In this document: in pieces, positions 30,636-41,050 of the stretch | How the letters are laid out: every line of letters begins with the position of its first letter | How positions within the stretch are numbered: position 1 is the first letter of the stretch | Assembly (NCBI GenBank): GCA_003141455.1 | Contig: PLMA01000042.1 | Location: forward strand, 1 to 64,000 | Direction: 5' to 3' | Source of the DNA: Chloroflexota bacterium | GTDB taxonomy: Bacteria; Chloroflexota; Limnocylindria; Limnocylindrales; CSP1-4 | Length of the DNA stretch: 64,000 bases | Notes under the pieces: generated by a model | Database searches by the model: none | What the model saw: only the letters and a program-made list of their open reading frames with translations | Told to the model about the DNA's origin: nothing | Made by a program: the position numbers and the translations under genes

Positions 30636-31025
30636 TCACTCTTCTTGAGTCAGCTCCTCGTAGGCGGCCGGCCCGAGCAGCTTGCCCAGCTGACCCCTGT
30701 CGGAGAGGTGAATGCGGACGATCCAACCCGCCCCGAACGGTTCGCCGTTCAGCAACTCAGGACGAGTGCCGAGCTCGGCGTTGGTCTCCACGACTTCGCC
30801 TCCAACCGGCGCAAACAGATCGCTGACGGCCTTGACAGACTCGATCACGCCGACGGGCGCGAACTGGTCCACTTTCCGGCCGATCTCCGGGAGCTCGACG
30901 AAGACGATGTCCCCCAGCTGCTTGGCCGCGTAGTCGGTGATCCCCACTGTGGCCAGATCGCCCTCGACCCGGATCCACTCGTGCTCTTTCGTATAGCGCA
31001 GATCCTGGGGCACCATAGCCTTCAA
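30636..31025 (-). CDS. gcvH: Glycine cleavage system H protein
   Basis: DLRYTKEHEWIRVEGDLATVGITDYAAKQLGDIVFVELPEIG, lipoyl site VGVIESVKAVSDLFAPVGGEVVE. Confidence 0.95.
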   Translation of the reverse strand: MKAMVPQDLRYTKEHEWIRVEGDLATVGITDYAAKQLGDIVFVELPEIGRKVDQFAPVGVIESVKAVSDLFAPVGGEVVETNAELGTRPELLNGEPFGAGWIVRIHLSDRGQLGKLLGPAAYEELTQEE

Positions 31026-31120
31026 TTCCTCCTACGCCCGGTCGCCTACCCTGTCGTCCCTGCCCGGGGCCGCGGGTCGAGTTGCCCTTGAGCTCGCGGT
31101 CCGCGAAGCGCTGCGACGGC

Positions 31121-32233
31121 CTAGGTTGGCCGCCGGTAGAAGGGCAGTGGCACAACCTCGGCCGGGACTCGCTGGTCGCGGATGCCGACGGCCAATATCG
31201 TACCGGGCCCGGCGTCGGAGGGCGTGACGTAGGCCATCGCGATCGGCTCGCCGAGCGTAGGCGAGAGAGTGCCGCTCGTTACGACGCCGACGCGACGGTC
31301 GCCGGCGAAGACCTCGTAGCCGTGGCGGGCGATCCCCCGACCTCGGACGATCAGCCCGACGAGCTGCTTGCGCGGACCATCGGTCGCGGCCTTTTCCAGC
31401 GCCTCCCTGCCGACGAAGTCCCCGGTCTTCTCCAGATGGACCACGCGCCCGAGGCCGGCCTCGAACGGCGTCGTGTCCGGCCCAAGCTCGTTGCCGTACA
31501 AAGGCATCCCCGCCTCGAGCCGGAGGGTGTCCCGGGCGCCGAGTCCGACCGGCACTACGCCCGCGGACTCGCCCGCCTCCATGAGCACGTCCCAGATCCG
31601 GCCGGCACTCGCCACGTCCACGAAGATCTCGAACCCATCCTCGCCGGTGTACCCGGTCCGGGCCACCATTGCGGCCACGCCAGCCACCTGGCCCTCGGCT
31701 ATGCCGTAGTAATGCAGCCCGTCGGGCGCCACGTTCGTGAGCGGCGCCAGGATTCCGACGGCGCGCGGACCCTGTATCGCGACGAGCGCCGTGGCCAGGG
31801 AGCGGTCGTCCAGGACCACGCCGAAGCCGGCCAGCCGCTCGGCCAGGGCATCGCTCACGGCGCCGGCATTGGAGGCGTTGGCAACCACCATGAACCTCTC
31901 GTCGGCCAGCCGGTAGACGATCAGGTCGTCCATGATCCCGCCGTCGGGGAAACAGATCATCGAGTACTGCGCACGCCCGACCTTCAGGCTCGATGGATCC
32001 GACGTCAGGGCATAGCCGAGCGAAGCGGCGGCTTCGGGACCTTCTACGAACAGCTCACCCATGTGAGAGAGGTCGAAGAGGCCAGCTCTGGATCGCACGG
32101 CCCTGTGCTCCTCCAGGATGCCCGTGTACTGAAGAGGCATGAGCCAGCCGCCGAACTCCACGATCCGCGCCCCGAGAGCCTCATGCCGACCGGCCAGAGG
32201 CGTGGCGAGCGGAGCCTCGTGTGTCTGGGCCAT
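31121..32233 (-). CDS. gcvT: Glycine cleavage system T protein (aminomethyltransferase)
   Basis: RIVEFGGWLMPLQYTGILEEHRAVRSRAGLFDLSHMGE, ARTGYTGEDGFEIFV, GLGARDTLRLEAGMPLYGNEL. Confidence 0.94.
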   Translation of the reverse strand: MAQTHEAPLATPLAGRHEALGARIVEFGGWLMPLQYTGILEEHRAVRSRAGLFDLSHMGELFVEGPEAAASLGYALTSDPSSLKVGRAQYSMICFPDGGIMDDLIVYRLADERFMVVANASNAGAVSDALAERLAGFGVVLDDRSLATALVAIQGPRAVGILAPLTNVAPDGLHYYGIAEGQVAGVAAMVARTGYTGEDGFEIFVDVASAGRIWDVLMEAGESAGVVPVGLGARDTLRLEAGMPLYGNELGPDTTPFEAGLGRVVHLEKTGDFVGREALEKAATDGPRKQLVGLIVRGRGIARHGYEVFAGDRRVGVVTSGTLSPTLGEPIAMAYVTPSDAGPGTILAVGIRDQRVPAEVVPLPFYRRPT

Positions 32234-32310
32234 CGGAATCGACCTCCGGTCGTAGTCATCGGTGCGCCGGCCGCGAGCCGCGGCCGGATCTGTCTAGCGG
32301 GACGCGAAGA

Positions 32311-32886
32311 TCAAGTGGGTTCCTGTTGGAGCCGGCTGGCCGCCAATCCCACGAGCGAACGCTCCGTCTCGAAGGATAGGAGCCCCGGCGCTTCCTGGAA
32401 GGCGATCCATCGGACCTCCTCGAACTCGTGGTCGTGGTGTTCGAGCCCGCCTCCGGTGGCCTCCATCATGAAGTAGTGGACCGTCTTGTGGATCCTTATA
32501 CCTCGCTGGACGAAGGTGTACCTGATGGCATCCAGGGGTGACACGATGCGAACGGTCAGGCCGGTCTCCTCGCAGACTTCGCGCAGAGCGGTCTCCTCGA
32601 GGCTCTCGCCCGGGATGGGAGTGCCCTTTGGCAAAGTCCAGGTCTGGCCGTCCCTATCACGCCTGCGGCAACCAACCACGAGCTGCGGGATCGTGTCCTC
32701 GTACCGGACAACGATGCCGCCGGCGGACGTCGCGGTGGCGCTGCTCAGCCTCGCCACGGGGCCGGCGCGAGGCTCGACCGGCGGTCGGCCTGCGGCCGCC
32801 CGACGCCTGCCCAGTGGATCGTTACGGCGGCTCGAACCAGGCCGCTCCGGGACGCGGCGCGACTGGTCGCCGTGGCAGGAATCCAA
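32311..32886 (-). CDS. NUDIX hydrolase
   Basis: NUDIX box GTPIPGESLEETALREVCEETGL preceded by TWTLPK; N-terminal start uncertain. Confidence 0.85.
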   Translation of the reverse strand: MDSCHGDQSRRVPERPGSSRRNDPLGRRRAAAGRPPVEPRAGPVARLSSATATSAGGIVVRYEDTIPQLVVGCRRRDRDGQTWTLPKGTPIPGESLEETALREVCEETGLTVRIVSPLDAIRYTFVQRGIRIHKTVHYFMMEATGGGLEHHDHEFEEVRWIAFQEAPGLLSFETERSLVGLAASRLQQEPT

Positions 32887-33077
32887 CCCGTCACCTGCAA
32901 GCCACCGTGAGACGGGCGCAGGATCGTCCTGTTCGTGGCTGCGCGCTGGAAAGTGAGGCCGGAGTGTAGGCCGAGCCTCCGCTCCCCCTCTCGGCCGCCG
33001 GTACCGGCGAAGCGGGCGGCGGGCCAGGCCACGTACCTCGCCGCGATGCTGTGCTGCATAGGGCCAATCGTACCCGG

Positions 33078-33995
33078 TCAGCCCACCTTTGCAAGCGCGC
33101 GCCTGACACGCTCGAGCTGCTCCGGTGACAGAGTGCGACGCTCTTCCGCGATCTTCACTTCCCGCCGCGCCGCGGCCAGATAGAGGTCCATCACCTCCGG
33201 AGCCAGACGGCTCAGGGTTGCCAGATGGACTTCCAGCGTGCCGCTGTCGCCGCGAGTGATGGGACCGGTAAGGGAGGCGGCCACGCCCATGCTCCGGGCG
33301 TTGGCGAGCGTTTGCTCGATGAGCCGCCCATATATGGCAAGAGCACCGCGCTCGTCGATGCCGGCGGCGGCGCTAAGGGTCGAGATGGCGTCGAGCAGGG
33401 CAACCAGCCCGCCCGAGGCCAGGACCGCGGCGGCGTGGTAGGCGGCCTTGGAGCCCTTCGGCAGGCGGACCGGCAAGCCACCGATCGCCTCGGCCAGGTC
33501 GGCCAGAAGGCCCATCAGGCGGTCGTCGCCCTCCAGGGCGATCGTCGCGCCTTTGATCGCCGCGACCGATCCTTCTACGTCCGCAGTGAAAGAGACGAGC
33601 GGGTGGAAGGCCCCTATCTGGCTCCCCGCCGCGAGCGTTGGCTGGAGTACTTCGGCGCCCAGGAGACCGCTGGTGTGAACCAGCGCCTGGCCGCTGTAGA
33701 GGCGTAGCGGCTCGATGACCGAAGGAATCGCGTCGTCGGGGACGGCCAGGATTGCCAGCTCGACTTCGTCCAGGACGGCCGCGGGCTCCATGAATGCCCT
33801 GGCGTCCGGGACCAGACTCCGGAACCGGTCGCGCCTGCCCGCGTCACGGCTGGCGACCGCCCGCACCGGCCAGCCGGCGCGGCTTATGGCAACACCCAGG
33901 GCCGTTCCAACGGCTCCGGCTCCGACTATCCCGACCGTCGGGGCTCCAGCCGTTCCGCGGCCGTGCGGATGCGGCTCCAGGTGGGCGTGGATCAT
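33078..33995 (-). CDS. Rossmann-like and DUF2520 domain-containing NAD(P)-binding protein
   Basis: PTVGIVGAGAVGTALGVAISRAGWPVRAVASRD (Rossmann), QALVHTSGLLGAEVLQP, IGAFHPLVSF, AYHAAAVLASGGLVALLD. Confidence 0.85.
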   Translation of the reverse strand: MIHAHLEPHPHGRGTAGAPTVGIVGAGAVGTALGVAISRAGWPVRAVASRDAGRRDRFRSLVPDARAFMEPAAVLDEVELAILAVPDDAIPSVIEPLRLYSGQALVHTSGLLGAEVLQPTLAAGSQIGAFHPLVSFTADVEGSVAAIKGATIALEGDDRLMGLLADLAEAIGGLPVRLPKGSKAAYHAAAVLASGGLVALLDAISTLSAAAGIDERGALAIYGRLIEQTLANARSMGVAASLTGPITRGDSGTLEVHLATLSRLAPEVMDLYLAAARREVKIAEERRTLSPEQLERVRRALAKVG

Positions 33996-34313
33996 GTCGC
34001 CGTGACGGTGGCGACCATCACGTGGGGCGGGCGAATAGGCCCTCTCGTGCGCGGGGGTGGCTCCCGGGCTTCCTGGACCGCAGCGTGCATCGTCGCGCCA
34101 TGGCTTCACGCGACTTCCTCCTCGTACCGCGACTGGCGGTATTCTTCTGCCGGACCTGCACCGTGGCGGCCGGTCACAGTCAGGTCGCGTCCAGGCGCGG
34201 CGGGACGGCGACCGCCAGCCCGAGTGTAGCGCGTCCCCGGCGGCGGAAGCGCACTCCCGCCGGGATTTGGCGATCGATCGTGCGTTCGGCCTGAGACTAT
34301 TGGAGGAGCTGTC

Positions 34314-37103
34314 GTGGCGGCCAGCGATCCCTTCGGCGCCCGGGCCCCGCTGGGACCCGGCCTGCCGTCCTTCTACCGCCTCTCGGCCCTGTCACGGACC
34401 GCCGCCAGGCCCGCCATGGACCTGGACCAGTTGCCCGTGACGGTCAAGATTCTGCTCGAGAACGTTGTGCGCCACGCCGGCGGCGGCGTCGTCCGCGAGT
34501 CTGACGTCGCGGCGCTCGCCGGCTGGAAGCCCGGGGCCGCCTCCACCACCGAGGTGGAGATTCCGTTCATGCCGGCGAGGGTCATCCTCCAGGACTTCAC
34601 CGGGGTCCCGGCCGTCGTGGACCTGGCCGCGATGCGCGACGCCATGGCCGAGCTGGGCGGCGATCCGGCGCGGGTCAACCCGCTCGTGCCCGCCGATCTG
34701 GTCATCGACCATTCCGTCCAGGTGGACCGATACGGCACCGGCGATTCGTTCGCCTTCAACGTGGCCCGTGAGTACGAGCGCAACGGCGAGCGCTACCAGC
34801 TCCTGCGTTGGGCCCAGGCGGCCTTCCGCGACCTGCGCGTCGTTCCTCCGGGAACGGGCATCGTCCACCAGGTCAACCTGGAGTACCTCGCGACGGTCGT
34901 CGCGCGGCGCCGCGACGAAGACGGCTCGGGCGAAGTCGCTTTCCCGGACACGCTCGTCGGAACGGACTCCCATACGACGATGGTCAACGGCCTCGGCGTC
35001 CTGGGCTACGGCGTGGGCGGTATCGAGGCCGAGGCGGTCCTGCTGGGCCAGCCGCTCTACCAGCCGATGCCGAAGGTTATCGGCGTGCGGCTCTCCGGCG
35101 AACTGCCCGAGGGCGCGACCGCCACGGACCTGGTCCTCGTCGTGACCGAAATGCTCCGCGCCTACGGCGTCGTGGGGGCGTTCGTCGAGTTCGGCGGAGA
35201 CGGCCTGGCCGGGCTGGCGCTCGCGGACCGGGCCACCATCTCGAACATGTCGCCCGAGTTCGGTGCCACGGCGACGCTCTTCCCGATCGACGATGAGACC
35301 CTCGCCTACTTGAGGCTGACGGGCCGCAGCCCGGACCGCGTCGCCCTGGTGGAGCGATACGCCAAAGAGCAGGGCCTGTGGCGCGAGCCCGGCGTGACTC
35401 CCGAGTACGATGCGCTGCTGACGCTCGATCTGGCGTCCGTGGAAGCCTCTCTCGCGGGTCCTCGCCGGCCGCAGGATCGAGTGGCCCTGCGCAATCTGGG
35501 GTCCGGATTCCGGGCCGCCTACCCGAACGGACTCGAGGAGGCGGCAGCCGTGGTTGCCGAGGCCGGGGCGGCGGTCGCGGCAGGCCCGTCGAGCGCGATC
35601 GATTCCGCTGCCGCGGCGTCCTATCCGACGGTCACGGTGGAGGCGGCCGGTCGCTCGGTCGAAATCGGCACCGGCTCGGTCGCCATCGCGGCGATCACCA
35701 GTTGCACCAACACCTCCAACCCGACCGTGATGGTCGCGGCCGGTCTGCTGGCCCGCAACGCCGTGGCCCGCGGACTGCGAGTCCCGCCCACGGTCAAAAC
35801 GAGCCTCGCACCGGGCTCTCGCGCGGTTACCGAGTACCTGCGCGGGGCCGGTCTGATGGACCCGCTCGAGAAGCTGGGCTTCGCGCTGGCCGGCTACGGC
35901 TGCACGACCTGCATCGGCAATAGCGGACCGCTGGACGCCCCGGTCGCGGAGGCGATCGAGAAGAACGATCTCATCGTCGCGGCCGTGCTGTCCGGCAACC
36001 GCAACTTCGAGGGCCGGATCCACCCCCTCGTTCGAGCCAGCTACCTGGCCTCGCCCCCTCTGGTCGTCGCCTTTGCCCTCGCCGGGACCGTGGACATCGA
36101 CCTCACCACGCAGCCCCTCGGCCTGGGCTCCGACGGCCTGCCGGTCTTCCTGGCCGACCTCTGGCCGTCGGCCGCGGAGGTTCGAGCGACCGTGGGCTCG
36201 GCCGTCAACAGCGAGCTGTTCCGGGCCGCCTACGCATCCGTCTTCGAGGGCGGGCCGGCGTGGAAGGCTCTCGACGTGCCGACGGGCGACCGCTATCGCT
36301 GGGATCGCGCGTCAACGTACGTGGCACTGCCGCCGTTCTTCGTGGGATTGCGCGCGGCGCCCGAGCCGGTGGCAGCCATCCACGGGGCTCGCGCCCTCGC
36401 GCTCCTGGGCGACTCCGTAACGACCGACCACATCTCCCCCGCCGGTTCCATCGCGGCCTGGTCGCCCGCCGGTCAGTGGCTCCAGGCTCACGGCGTTCCA
36501 CCGGCCGAGTTCAACAGCTACGGGGCGCGGCGTGGCCACCACGAGGTGATGATGCGCGGCACCTTCGGCAACATCCGGCTCCACAACGCGCTGGCGGAGA
36601 GGGAGGGGCCGTTCACGGTCCACCTCCCCGACGGCAACCCCACCACGATCTTCGACGCGGCGATGCTCTACGCCGCGGAGGGCGTGCCGCTGATCGTGAT
36701 CGCGGGCAAGGAATACGGCTCGGGCTCGTCGCGCGACTGGGCGGCCAAGGGACCGCGGTTGCTCGGCGTGAGGGCCGTCATTGCGGAGAGCTTCGAGCGA
36801 ATCCACCGCAGCAACCTCGTGGGGATGGGGATACTGCCGCTGCAGTTCCTCCCCGGCGAGAGCGCAGCGATCCTCGGGCTGACCGGCCGCGAGGCATACA
36901 CGATCGCCGTGCCGGCCGGCGGGCCGGCGCCGCGGGCGCGTCTGTCCGTGGTGGCCCGATCCGACGACGCGTCGGCCGGGGCCGACGGCCGCGAGTGCCG
37001 CTTCGAGACAGTCGTGCGCCTGGACGGCCCCATCGAGCTCGACTACTACCGCCAGGGCGGGATTCTGCCGGCGGTCCTGCGGCGCATCGCGAAGGGAAGC
37101 TAG
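34314..37103 (+). CDS. acnA: Aconitate hydratase
   Basis: FPDTLVGTDSHTTMVNGLGVLGYGVGGIEAEAVLLGQP, AITSCTNTSNPTVMVAAGLLARNA, GYGCTTCIGNSGPL, GKEYGSGSSRDWAAKGP; GTG start. Confidence 0.95.
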   Translation: MAASDPFGARAPLGPGLPSFYRLSALSRTAARPAMDLDQLPVTVKILLENVVRHAGGGVVRESDVAALAGWKPGAASTTEVEIPFMPARVILQDFTGVPAVVDLAAMRDAMAELGGDPARVNPLVPADLVIDHSVQVDRYGTGDSFAFNVAREYERNGERYQLLRWAQAAFRDLRVVPPGTGIVHQVNLEYLATVVARRRDEDGSGEVAFPDTLVGTDSHTTMVNGLGVLGYGVGGIEAEAVLLGQPLYQPMPKVIGVRLSGELPEGATATDLVLVVTEMLRAYGVVGAFVEFGGDGLAGLALADRATISNMSPEFGATATLFPIDDETLAYLRLTGRSPDRVALVERYAKEQGLWREPGVTPEYDALLTLDLASVEASLAGPRRPQDRVALRNLGSGFRAAYPNGLEEAAAVVAEAGAAVAAGPSSAIDSAAAASYPTVTVEAAGRSVEIGTGSVAIAAITSCTNTSNPTVMVAAGLLARNAVARGLRVPPTVKTSLAPGSRAVTEYLRGAGLMDPLEKLGFALAGYGCTTCIGNSGPLDAPVAEAIEKNDLIVAAVLSGNRNFEGRIHPLVRASYLASPPLVVAFALAGTVDIDLTTQPLGLGSDGLPVFLADLWPSAAEVRATVGSAVNSELFRAAYASVFEGGPAWKALDVPTGDRYRWDRASTYVALPPFFVGLRAAPEPVAAIHGARALALLGDSVTTDHISPAGSIAAWSPAGQWLQAHGVPPAEFNSYGARRGHHEVMMRGTFGNIRLHNALAEREGPFTVHLPDGNPTTIFDAAMLYAAEGVPLIVIAGKEYGSGSSRDWAAKGPRLLGVRAVIAESFERIHRSNLVGMGILPLQFLPGESAAILGLTGREAYTIAVPAGGPAPRARLSVVARSDDASAGADGRECRFETVVRLDGPIELDYYRQGGILPAVLRRIAKGS

Positions 37104-37132
37104 ACGCCGTAGCCCGTTGGGGCGACGCTCCG

Positions 37133-38104
37133 CTACTGGCTCCAGCTCGTGGGCACGCGGTCCCAGCGGTGCTTGCGCAGCTCGGCCATCAGGTCGGGAG
37201 GCAGCGGCCCCGCGTCGCTGGCGGCCGTGTTCGCCTCCACGTTCGCCGTCTTGCGCATCCCCGGGATGACCGTGCTCACATCCGGGTTCGAGAGGATGAA
37301 GCGCAGAGCCATCTCCGGCATCGTCATGCCGGGCGGGACGACAGGCTTCAGCGCATCTGCATGGGCGACGGACGCCGCCAGGTTCTCCGGGACGAAGTAC
37401 GTGCCGCGCCAGTCGTCCGGCGGCCACTTCGACTCGAGGGTCAGGTTCCCGGTGAGACTCCCTTCGTCGAATGGAACGCGGGCGATGACCGCCACCGAAT
37501 TTTCGCGGCAGGCCGGGAACAGCTCGTCTTCGGGCGCCTGGTCGAAGATGTTGTAGATGACCTGGACGGCGTCCACGAGGCCCGACCGCACCGCCTTCAC
37601 GCCGTTCCAGGGCTCCCATCGGTTCAGGCTGATACCGAACGCCCGGATGGAACCCTCGCGCTTCAGTTCCGCAACCGTGCGCTGGAGGTCGCCGTTGGCG
37701 AGCCAGTCGTCTTCCCAGACGTGGAGCTGGAGCAGGCCGATCGTCTCTACTCCCAGGTTCGCGCAGCTGATGTCGACGAAGCGACGGACGTAGTCACGCG
37801 AGAAGACATCCGCCAGCGGCACGCCCCGTCGGCTGGGCCATTGTCGATCCCTGGGAGGCACCTTCGTGGCCGTGTAGAGACGCTTGTCGGCGTGGGAGGC
37901 CATGAGCCGGCCGAGCAACAGCTCGCTGTGGCCGTCACCGTAAGCCTGGGCCGTGTCGAAGAAGTTGACCCCTTTGGCGACGGCGGCCTCGAGCGAGGCG
38001 CGCGACTGCACGTCGTCGGATCCGGTCCATCCGCCCATGCCCCACATGCCGTAGCCGACTTCGCCTACGCGCCAGCCGGTCCGACCGAAGCTCCGATACC
38101 GCAT
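37133..38104 (-). CDS. Aldo/keto reductase
   Basis: MRYRSFGRTGWRVGEVGYGMWGMGGW, GVNFFDTAQAYGDGHSELLLGRL, IRAFGISLNRWEP, FILSNPDVSTVIPGMRKTANVEAN. Confidence 0.9.
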   Translation of the reverse strand: MRYRSFGRTGWRVGEVGYGMWGMGGWTGSDDVQSRASLEAAVAKGVNFFDTAQAYGDGHSELLLGRLMASHADKRLYTATKVPPRDRQWPSRRGVPLADVFSRDYVRRFVDISCANLGVETIGLLQLHVWEDDWLANGDLQRTVAELKREGSIRAFGISLNRWEPWNGVKAVRSGLVDAVQVIYNIFDQAPEDELFPACRENSVAVIARVPFDEGSLTGNLTLESKWPPDDWRGTYFVPENLAASVAHADALKPVVPPGMTMPEMALRFILSNPDVSTVIPGMRKTANVEANTAASDAGPLPPDLMAELRKHRWDRVPTSWSQ

Positions 38105-38375
38105 CTCCCCACCCTTCCTGCCCAAGCTCGGCATCCCGCCAAACCGCCGGACAACGGTTCCCCGCGATCCGAGATGAATCGTACCTGGCGGCGCGTCACT
38201 GTGCGTGGCCGTGCGCGTCGCGTGTCAGCGGCAGGCAGGCCCGTGGGCGGCGGGCTGCAGGCCTGGCCTCCATCGCCGACGACAACGGGCCGGGAGGCTT
38301 CGCCAAGCCCATACTCTGCGCGACCTGCAGGACGGACACGAGGACGACATGGCCGAGTGAATCTACTTCCTCCAC

Positions 38376-38651
38376 GTGCCGCGTGAGGATTTTGTAGCGA
38401 CGATGACGGCCGACGAGACGCGCGTCTGGCAGGTCCATTTCGAGCGCCTGAAGCGGCTGCTGGCTGAAGGCTCCCTGCTGATGGCCGGCCCAACGCTGGG
38501 GCGTGTCAACACCGGGCTCGTCGTCTTCAAGGCGCCGGACGAAGCCACCGCCCGCCGCACAATGGAAGAGGACCCGACGATCGCGAGCGGCTATGCCACC
38601 GGCGAGCTGCGCGGCTTCAGAGCCGCGCTCCTGCGCGGCCGGGACGGCTGA
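38376..38651 (+). CDS. YCII-related domain protein (possibly with a disrupted 5' end, see findings)
   Basis: ATMTADETRVWQVHFERLKRLLAEGSLLMAGPTLG...RRTMEEDPTIASGYATGELRGFRAALLRG is YCII-like; the frame continues upstream to an in-frame TGA at 38358. Confidence 0.65.
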   Translation: MPREDFVATMTADETRVWQVHFERLKRLLAEGSLLMAGPTLGRVNTGLVVFKAPDEATARRTMEEDPTIASGYATGELRGFRAALLRGRDG

Positions 38652-38700
38652 TCCCCGCGCCACGGGTAGCGGCCCTCGGCCGGCCGGCCATTCCGGAGGG

Positions 38701-39144
38701 TCAGGCCGTACGGTCGGACAGCAGCTCCTCGCTGCTCAGGACCCGCACGTCGCCGGCCTGGAGAACGGCGAGGGCGGCGTCGGGATCCTCGAAGCGGAAG
38801 ATGATCGCGGCCTTGCCACCTCGGGACGCGGCGCCGAAGTCGTACATGTACTCGACGCCGAGCCCAGCAGCGTCGATCGCCGCCAGAACCTTTGCCAACC
38901 CGCCCGGCTTGTTTTCGACCTCGACCGGAACGACCTCACTCACGCGAGCGACCATTCCCGCGCTCTCGAGCACCTGCTTTGCACGATCGGGGTCGCGGAC
39001 GATGAACCGCAGGATGCCGAAGCTGCTCGTGTCGGCGAGCGACATGGTGAGCAGATCGATTCCGGCCGCGGCCAGGGCTTCGCAGGGCGCGCGCAGCGAT
39101 CCGGGCTTGTTCTCTACGAAGAGCGACAGCTGCTGGAGCTTCAT
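38701..39144 (-). CDS. ACT domain protein (amino-acid-binding)
   Basis: MKLQQLSLFVENKPGSLRAPCEALAAAGIDLLTMSLADTSSFGILRFIV and a second ACT repeat VVPVEVENKPGGLAKVLAAIDAAGL. Confidence 0.88.
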   Translation of the reverse strand: MKLQQLSLFVENKPGSLRAPCEALAAAGIDLLTMSLADTSSFGILRFIVRDPDRAKQVLESAGMVARVSEVVPVEVENKPGGLAKVLAAIDAAGLGVEYMYDFGAASRGGKAAIIFRFEDPDAALAVLQAGDVRVLSSEELLSDRTA

Positions 39145-39196
39145 TCGATGGCCTCCCTCGGCGAAGGCGGACCCTCGCCGTACGACCGTGGATTCG

Positions 39197-40519
39197 TCAG
39201 ACGTTGCGGAGATCCGTAACCCGCCGGGCCTTGCCTTCGCTGCGGGCCAGCGTCCTGGGCTCGACCAGGGTCACCTTCACCCGCAGACCCAGGATGTTCT
39301 CGATCGACGCTTCGAGCCGGTGCTGCAGCGCCTCCAACTTGCGGATCTCGTCGGAGAAGACCTCCGGCGTTACCTCGACCTTGACCTCCATCTGGTCCAG
39401 GCCGACCTCACGCGTGAGGACGATCTGGTAGTGCGGCAGCGTGCCCTCCACCCGGAGCAGCGCCGTCTCCACCTGGGACGGGAAGACGTTTACGCCGCGG
39501 ATGATGAACATGTCGTCGGAACGGCGGCCGATGCGACGGATGCGGCGCAAGGTTCGGCCGCAGGCGCACGGCTCGGCGATGATCGACGTCACGTCGCGCG
39601 TCCGATACCGGATCATCGGCATCGCTTCCTTGGACAGTGTCGTCAGGACGAGCTCGCCCTCACTTCCGTCGGGCAGGACCTCCCCGGTCTCGGGATCGAT
39701 GATCTCCGGATAGAAGTGATCCTCGAAGATGTGCAGGCCGCGCTGCTCGGAGCATTCGACGCCCACGCCTGGGCCGATGATCTCGGACAGGCCGTAGATG
39801 TCGTAGGCCTTGATGCCGCTCTCCTGCTCGATACGGTCGCGCATCGAGTCGCTCCACGGCTCGGCCCCAAAGACGCCGACTCGCAATCGCGAGAAGTCGA
39901 TCTTCATCTCCTTGGCAGACTCGAGGAGATGTAGGAAGTAGCTCGGGGTGCAGCACAGGGCCGTCACGCCGAAGTCCGCCATGACCATCAGCTGGCGTTC
40001 GGTATTGCCGCCGCTGATTGGGATGACGGTCGCACCCAGCATCTCGCCGCCATAGTGCATGCCCAGGCCGCCGGTGAAGAGGCCGTAGCCGTAGGCGTTC
40101 TGAATGACGTCGCCGCGATGAATCCCGCAGGCCGCGAACGAGCGGACCATCACCTCGCTCCAGACGTCCAGATCGGCCTGGGTGTAGGCGACGACGATCG
40201 GCTTGCCCGTCGTACCGGACGAGGCATGGAGGCGAACGATCTCCTCCATCGGGCTGGCGAAGAGCCCGAAGGGGTACGTGTCACGCAGGTCTGCCTTGAC
40301 GGTGAACGGCAACCTGGCGATATCCGCGAGCGAAGCGATCGAGGCGGGCGTCAAGCGACGCTCCTCCATTCGCGACCGGAAGAGATCCACGCGGTCGTAG
40401 GCGCGGGTCACCACGGACTGCAGCCGCTGGAGCTGGACCCCAGCCAGCTGGGGGCGCGGCAGGTAGTCCGGCGCGCTAACCGAGTGGAACCCGCCCGGCG
40501 GGTCGTTCCAGGTGCTCAC
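39197..40519 (-). CDS. paaK: Phenylacetate-CoA ligase family protein
   Basis: [91 protein letters not shown]. Confidence 0.9.
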   Translation of the reverse strand: MSTWNDPPGGFHSVSAPDYLPRPQLAGVQLQRLQSVVTRAYDRVDLFRSRMEERRLTPASIASLADIARLPFTVKADLRDTYPFGLFASPMEEIVRLHASSGTTGKPIVVAYTQADLDVWSEVMVRSFAACGIHRGDVIQNAYGYGLFTGGLGMHYGGEMLGATVIPISGGNTERQLMVMADFGVTALCCTPSYFLHLLESAKEMKIDFSRLRVGVFGAEPWSDSMRDRIEQESGIKAYDIYGLSEIIGPGVGVECSEQRGLHIFEDHFYPEIIDPETGEVLPDGSEGELVLTTLSKEAMPMIRYRTRDVTSIIAEPCACGRTLRRIRRIGRRSDDMFIIRGVNVFPSQVETALLRVEGTLPHYQIVLTREVGLDQMEVKVEVTPEVFSDEIRKLEALQHRLEASIENILGLRVKVTLVEPRTLARSEGKARRVTDLRNV

Positions 40520-40555
40520 AAGGCCCTCCTGACGGCGGAGTGACGGTCCTCCGCC

Positions 40556-41050
40556 TCAGGAGATTGTGACGCCCTCCGCGGCCAGTTTCCGGCCGAGCGC
40601 GAAGGCCTTCTCGTTCACGGCTTGGAGCCGCTCGGGCAGGGCCGCCTTCATAGCATCGAGCCACGCCTCCGACGGCAGGTCGATGTAGTGGCTCAGGGCG
40701 CCCAGCAGGGCGACGTTGAGGCTGCGCTTGTTCGGCAGGGCCCCATCCGGCACGAGATCCGGCGACAGGAGCACGCCGCCCGTCCGGAGGAGCGGCAGTG
40801 TGACCGCCACCTCGGATGGCGCCAGCACGACCAGGAAATCGGCTTCGCCGCGCGGCACCATCGGCGACAGCACCCTGCCCCCGAAGCGGACGTCCGACGT
40901 CACCGAGCCTCCTCGCTGGCTCATGCCGTGGACCTCGGCCTTCTTGACGTCGAGGCCGGCCCGAAGCGCGGCGTCGGCCAGGATGTCCGAGGCCTTGATG
41001 ACGCCCTGTCCGCCGAGACCCGCCAGGACGACGTTGGTGATCGTCTTCAT
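40556..41050 (-). CDS. iorB: Indolepyruvate:ferredoxin oxidoreductase subunit beta
   Basis: NVVLAGLGGQGVIKASDILADAALRAGLDVKKAEVHGMSQRGGSVTSDVRFG: POR gamma-type domain. Confidence 0.88.
   Translation of the reverse strand: MKTITNVVLAGLGGQGVIKASDILADAALRAGLDVKKAEVHGMSQRGGSVTSDVRFGGRVLSPMVPRGEADFLVVLAPSEVAVTLPLLRTGGVLLSPDLVPDGALPNKRSLNVALLGALSHYIDLPSEAWLDAMKAALPERLQAVNEKAFALGRKLAAEGVTIS

Noticed and set aside
38349-38360. TGA recoded as Trp or Sec in the YCII gene
   Set aside because: Other genes in the window end in TGA normally and no SECIS-like structure was seen; nonsense mutation, error or alternative start is simpler.
36260-38386. 708-aa plus-strand ORF
   Set aside because: Overlaps acnA in another frame and the antisense of the aldo/keto reductase; no recognisable motifs.
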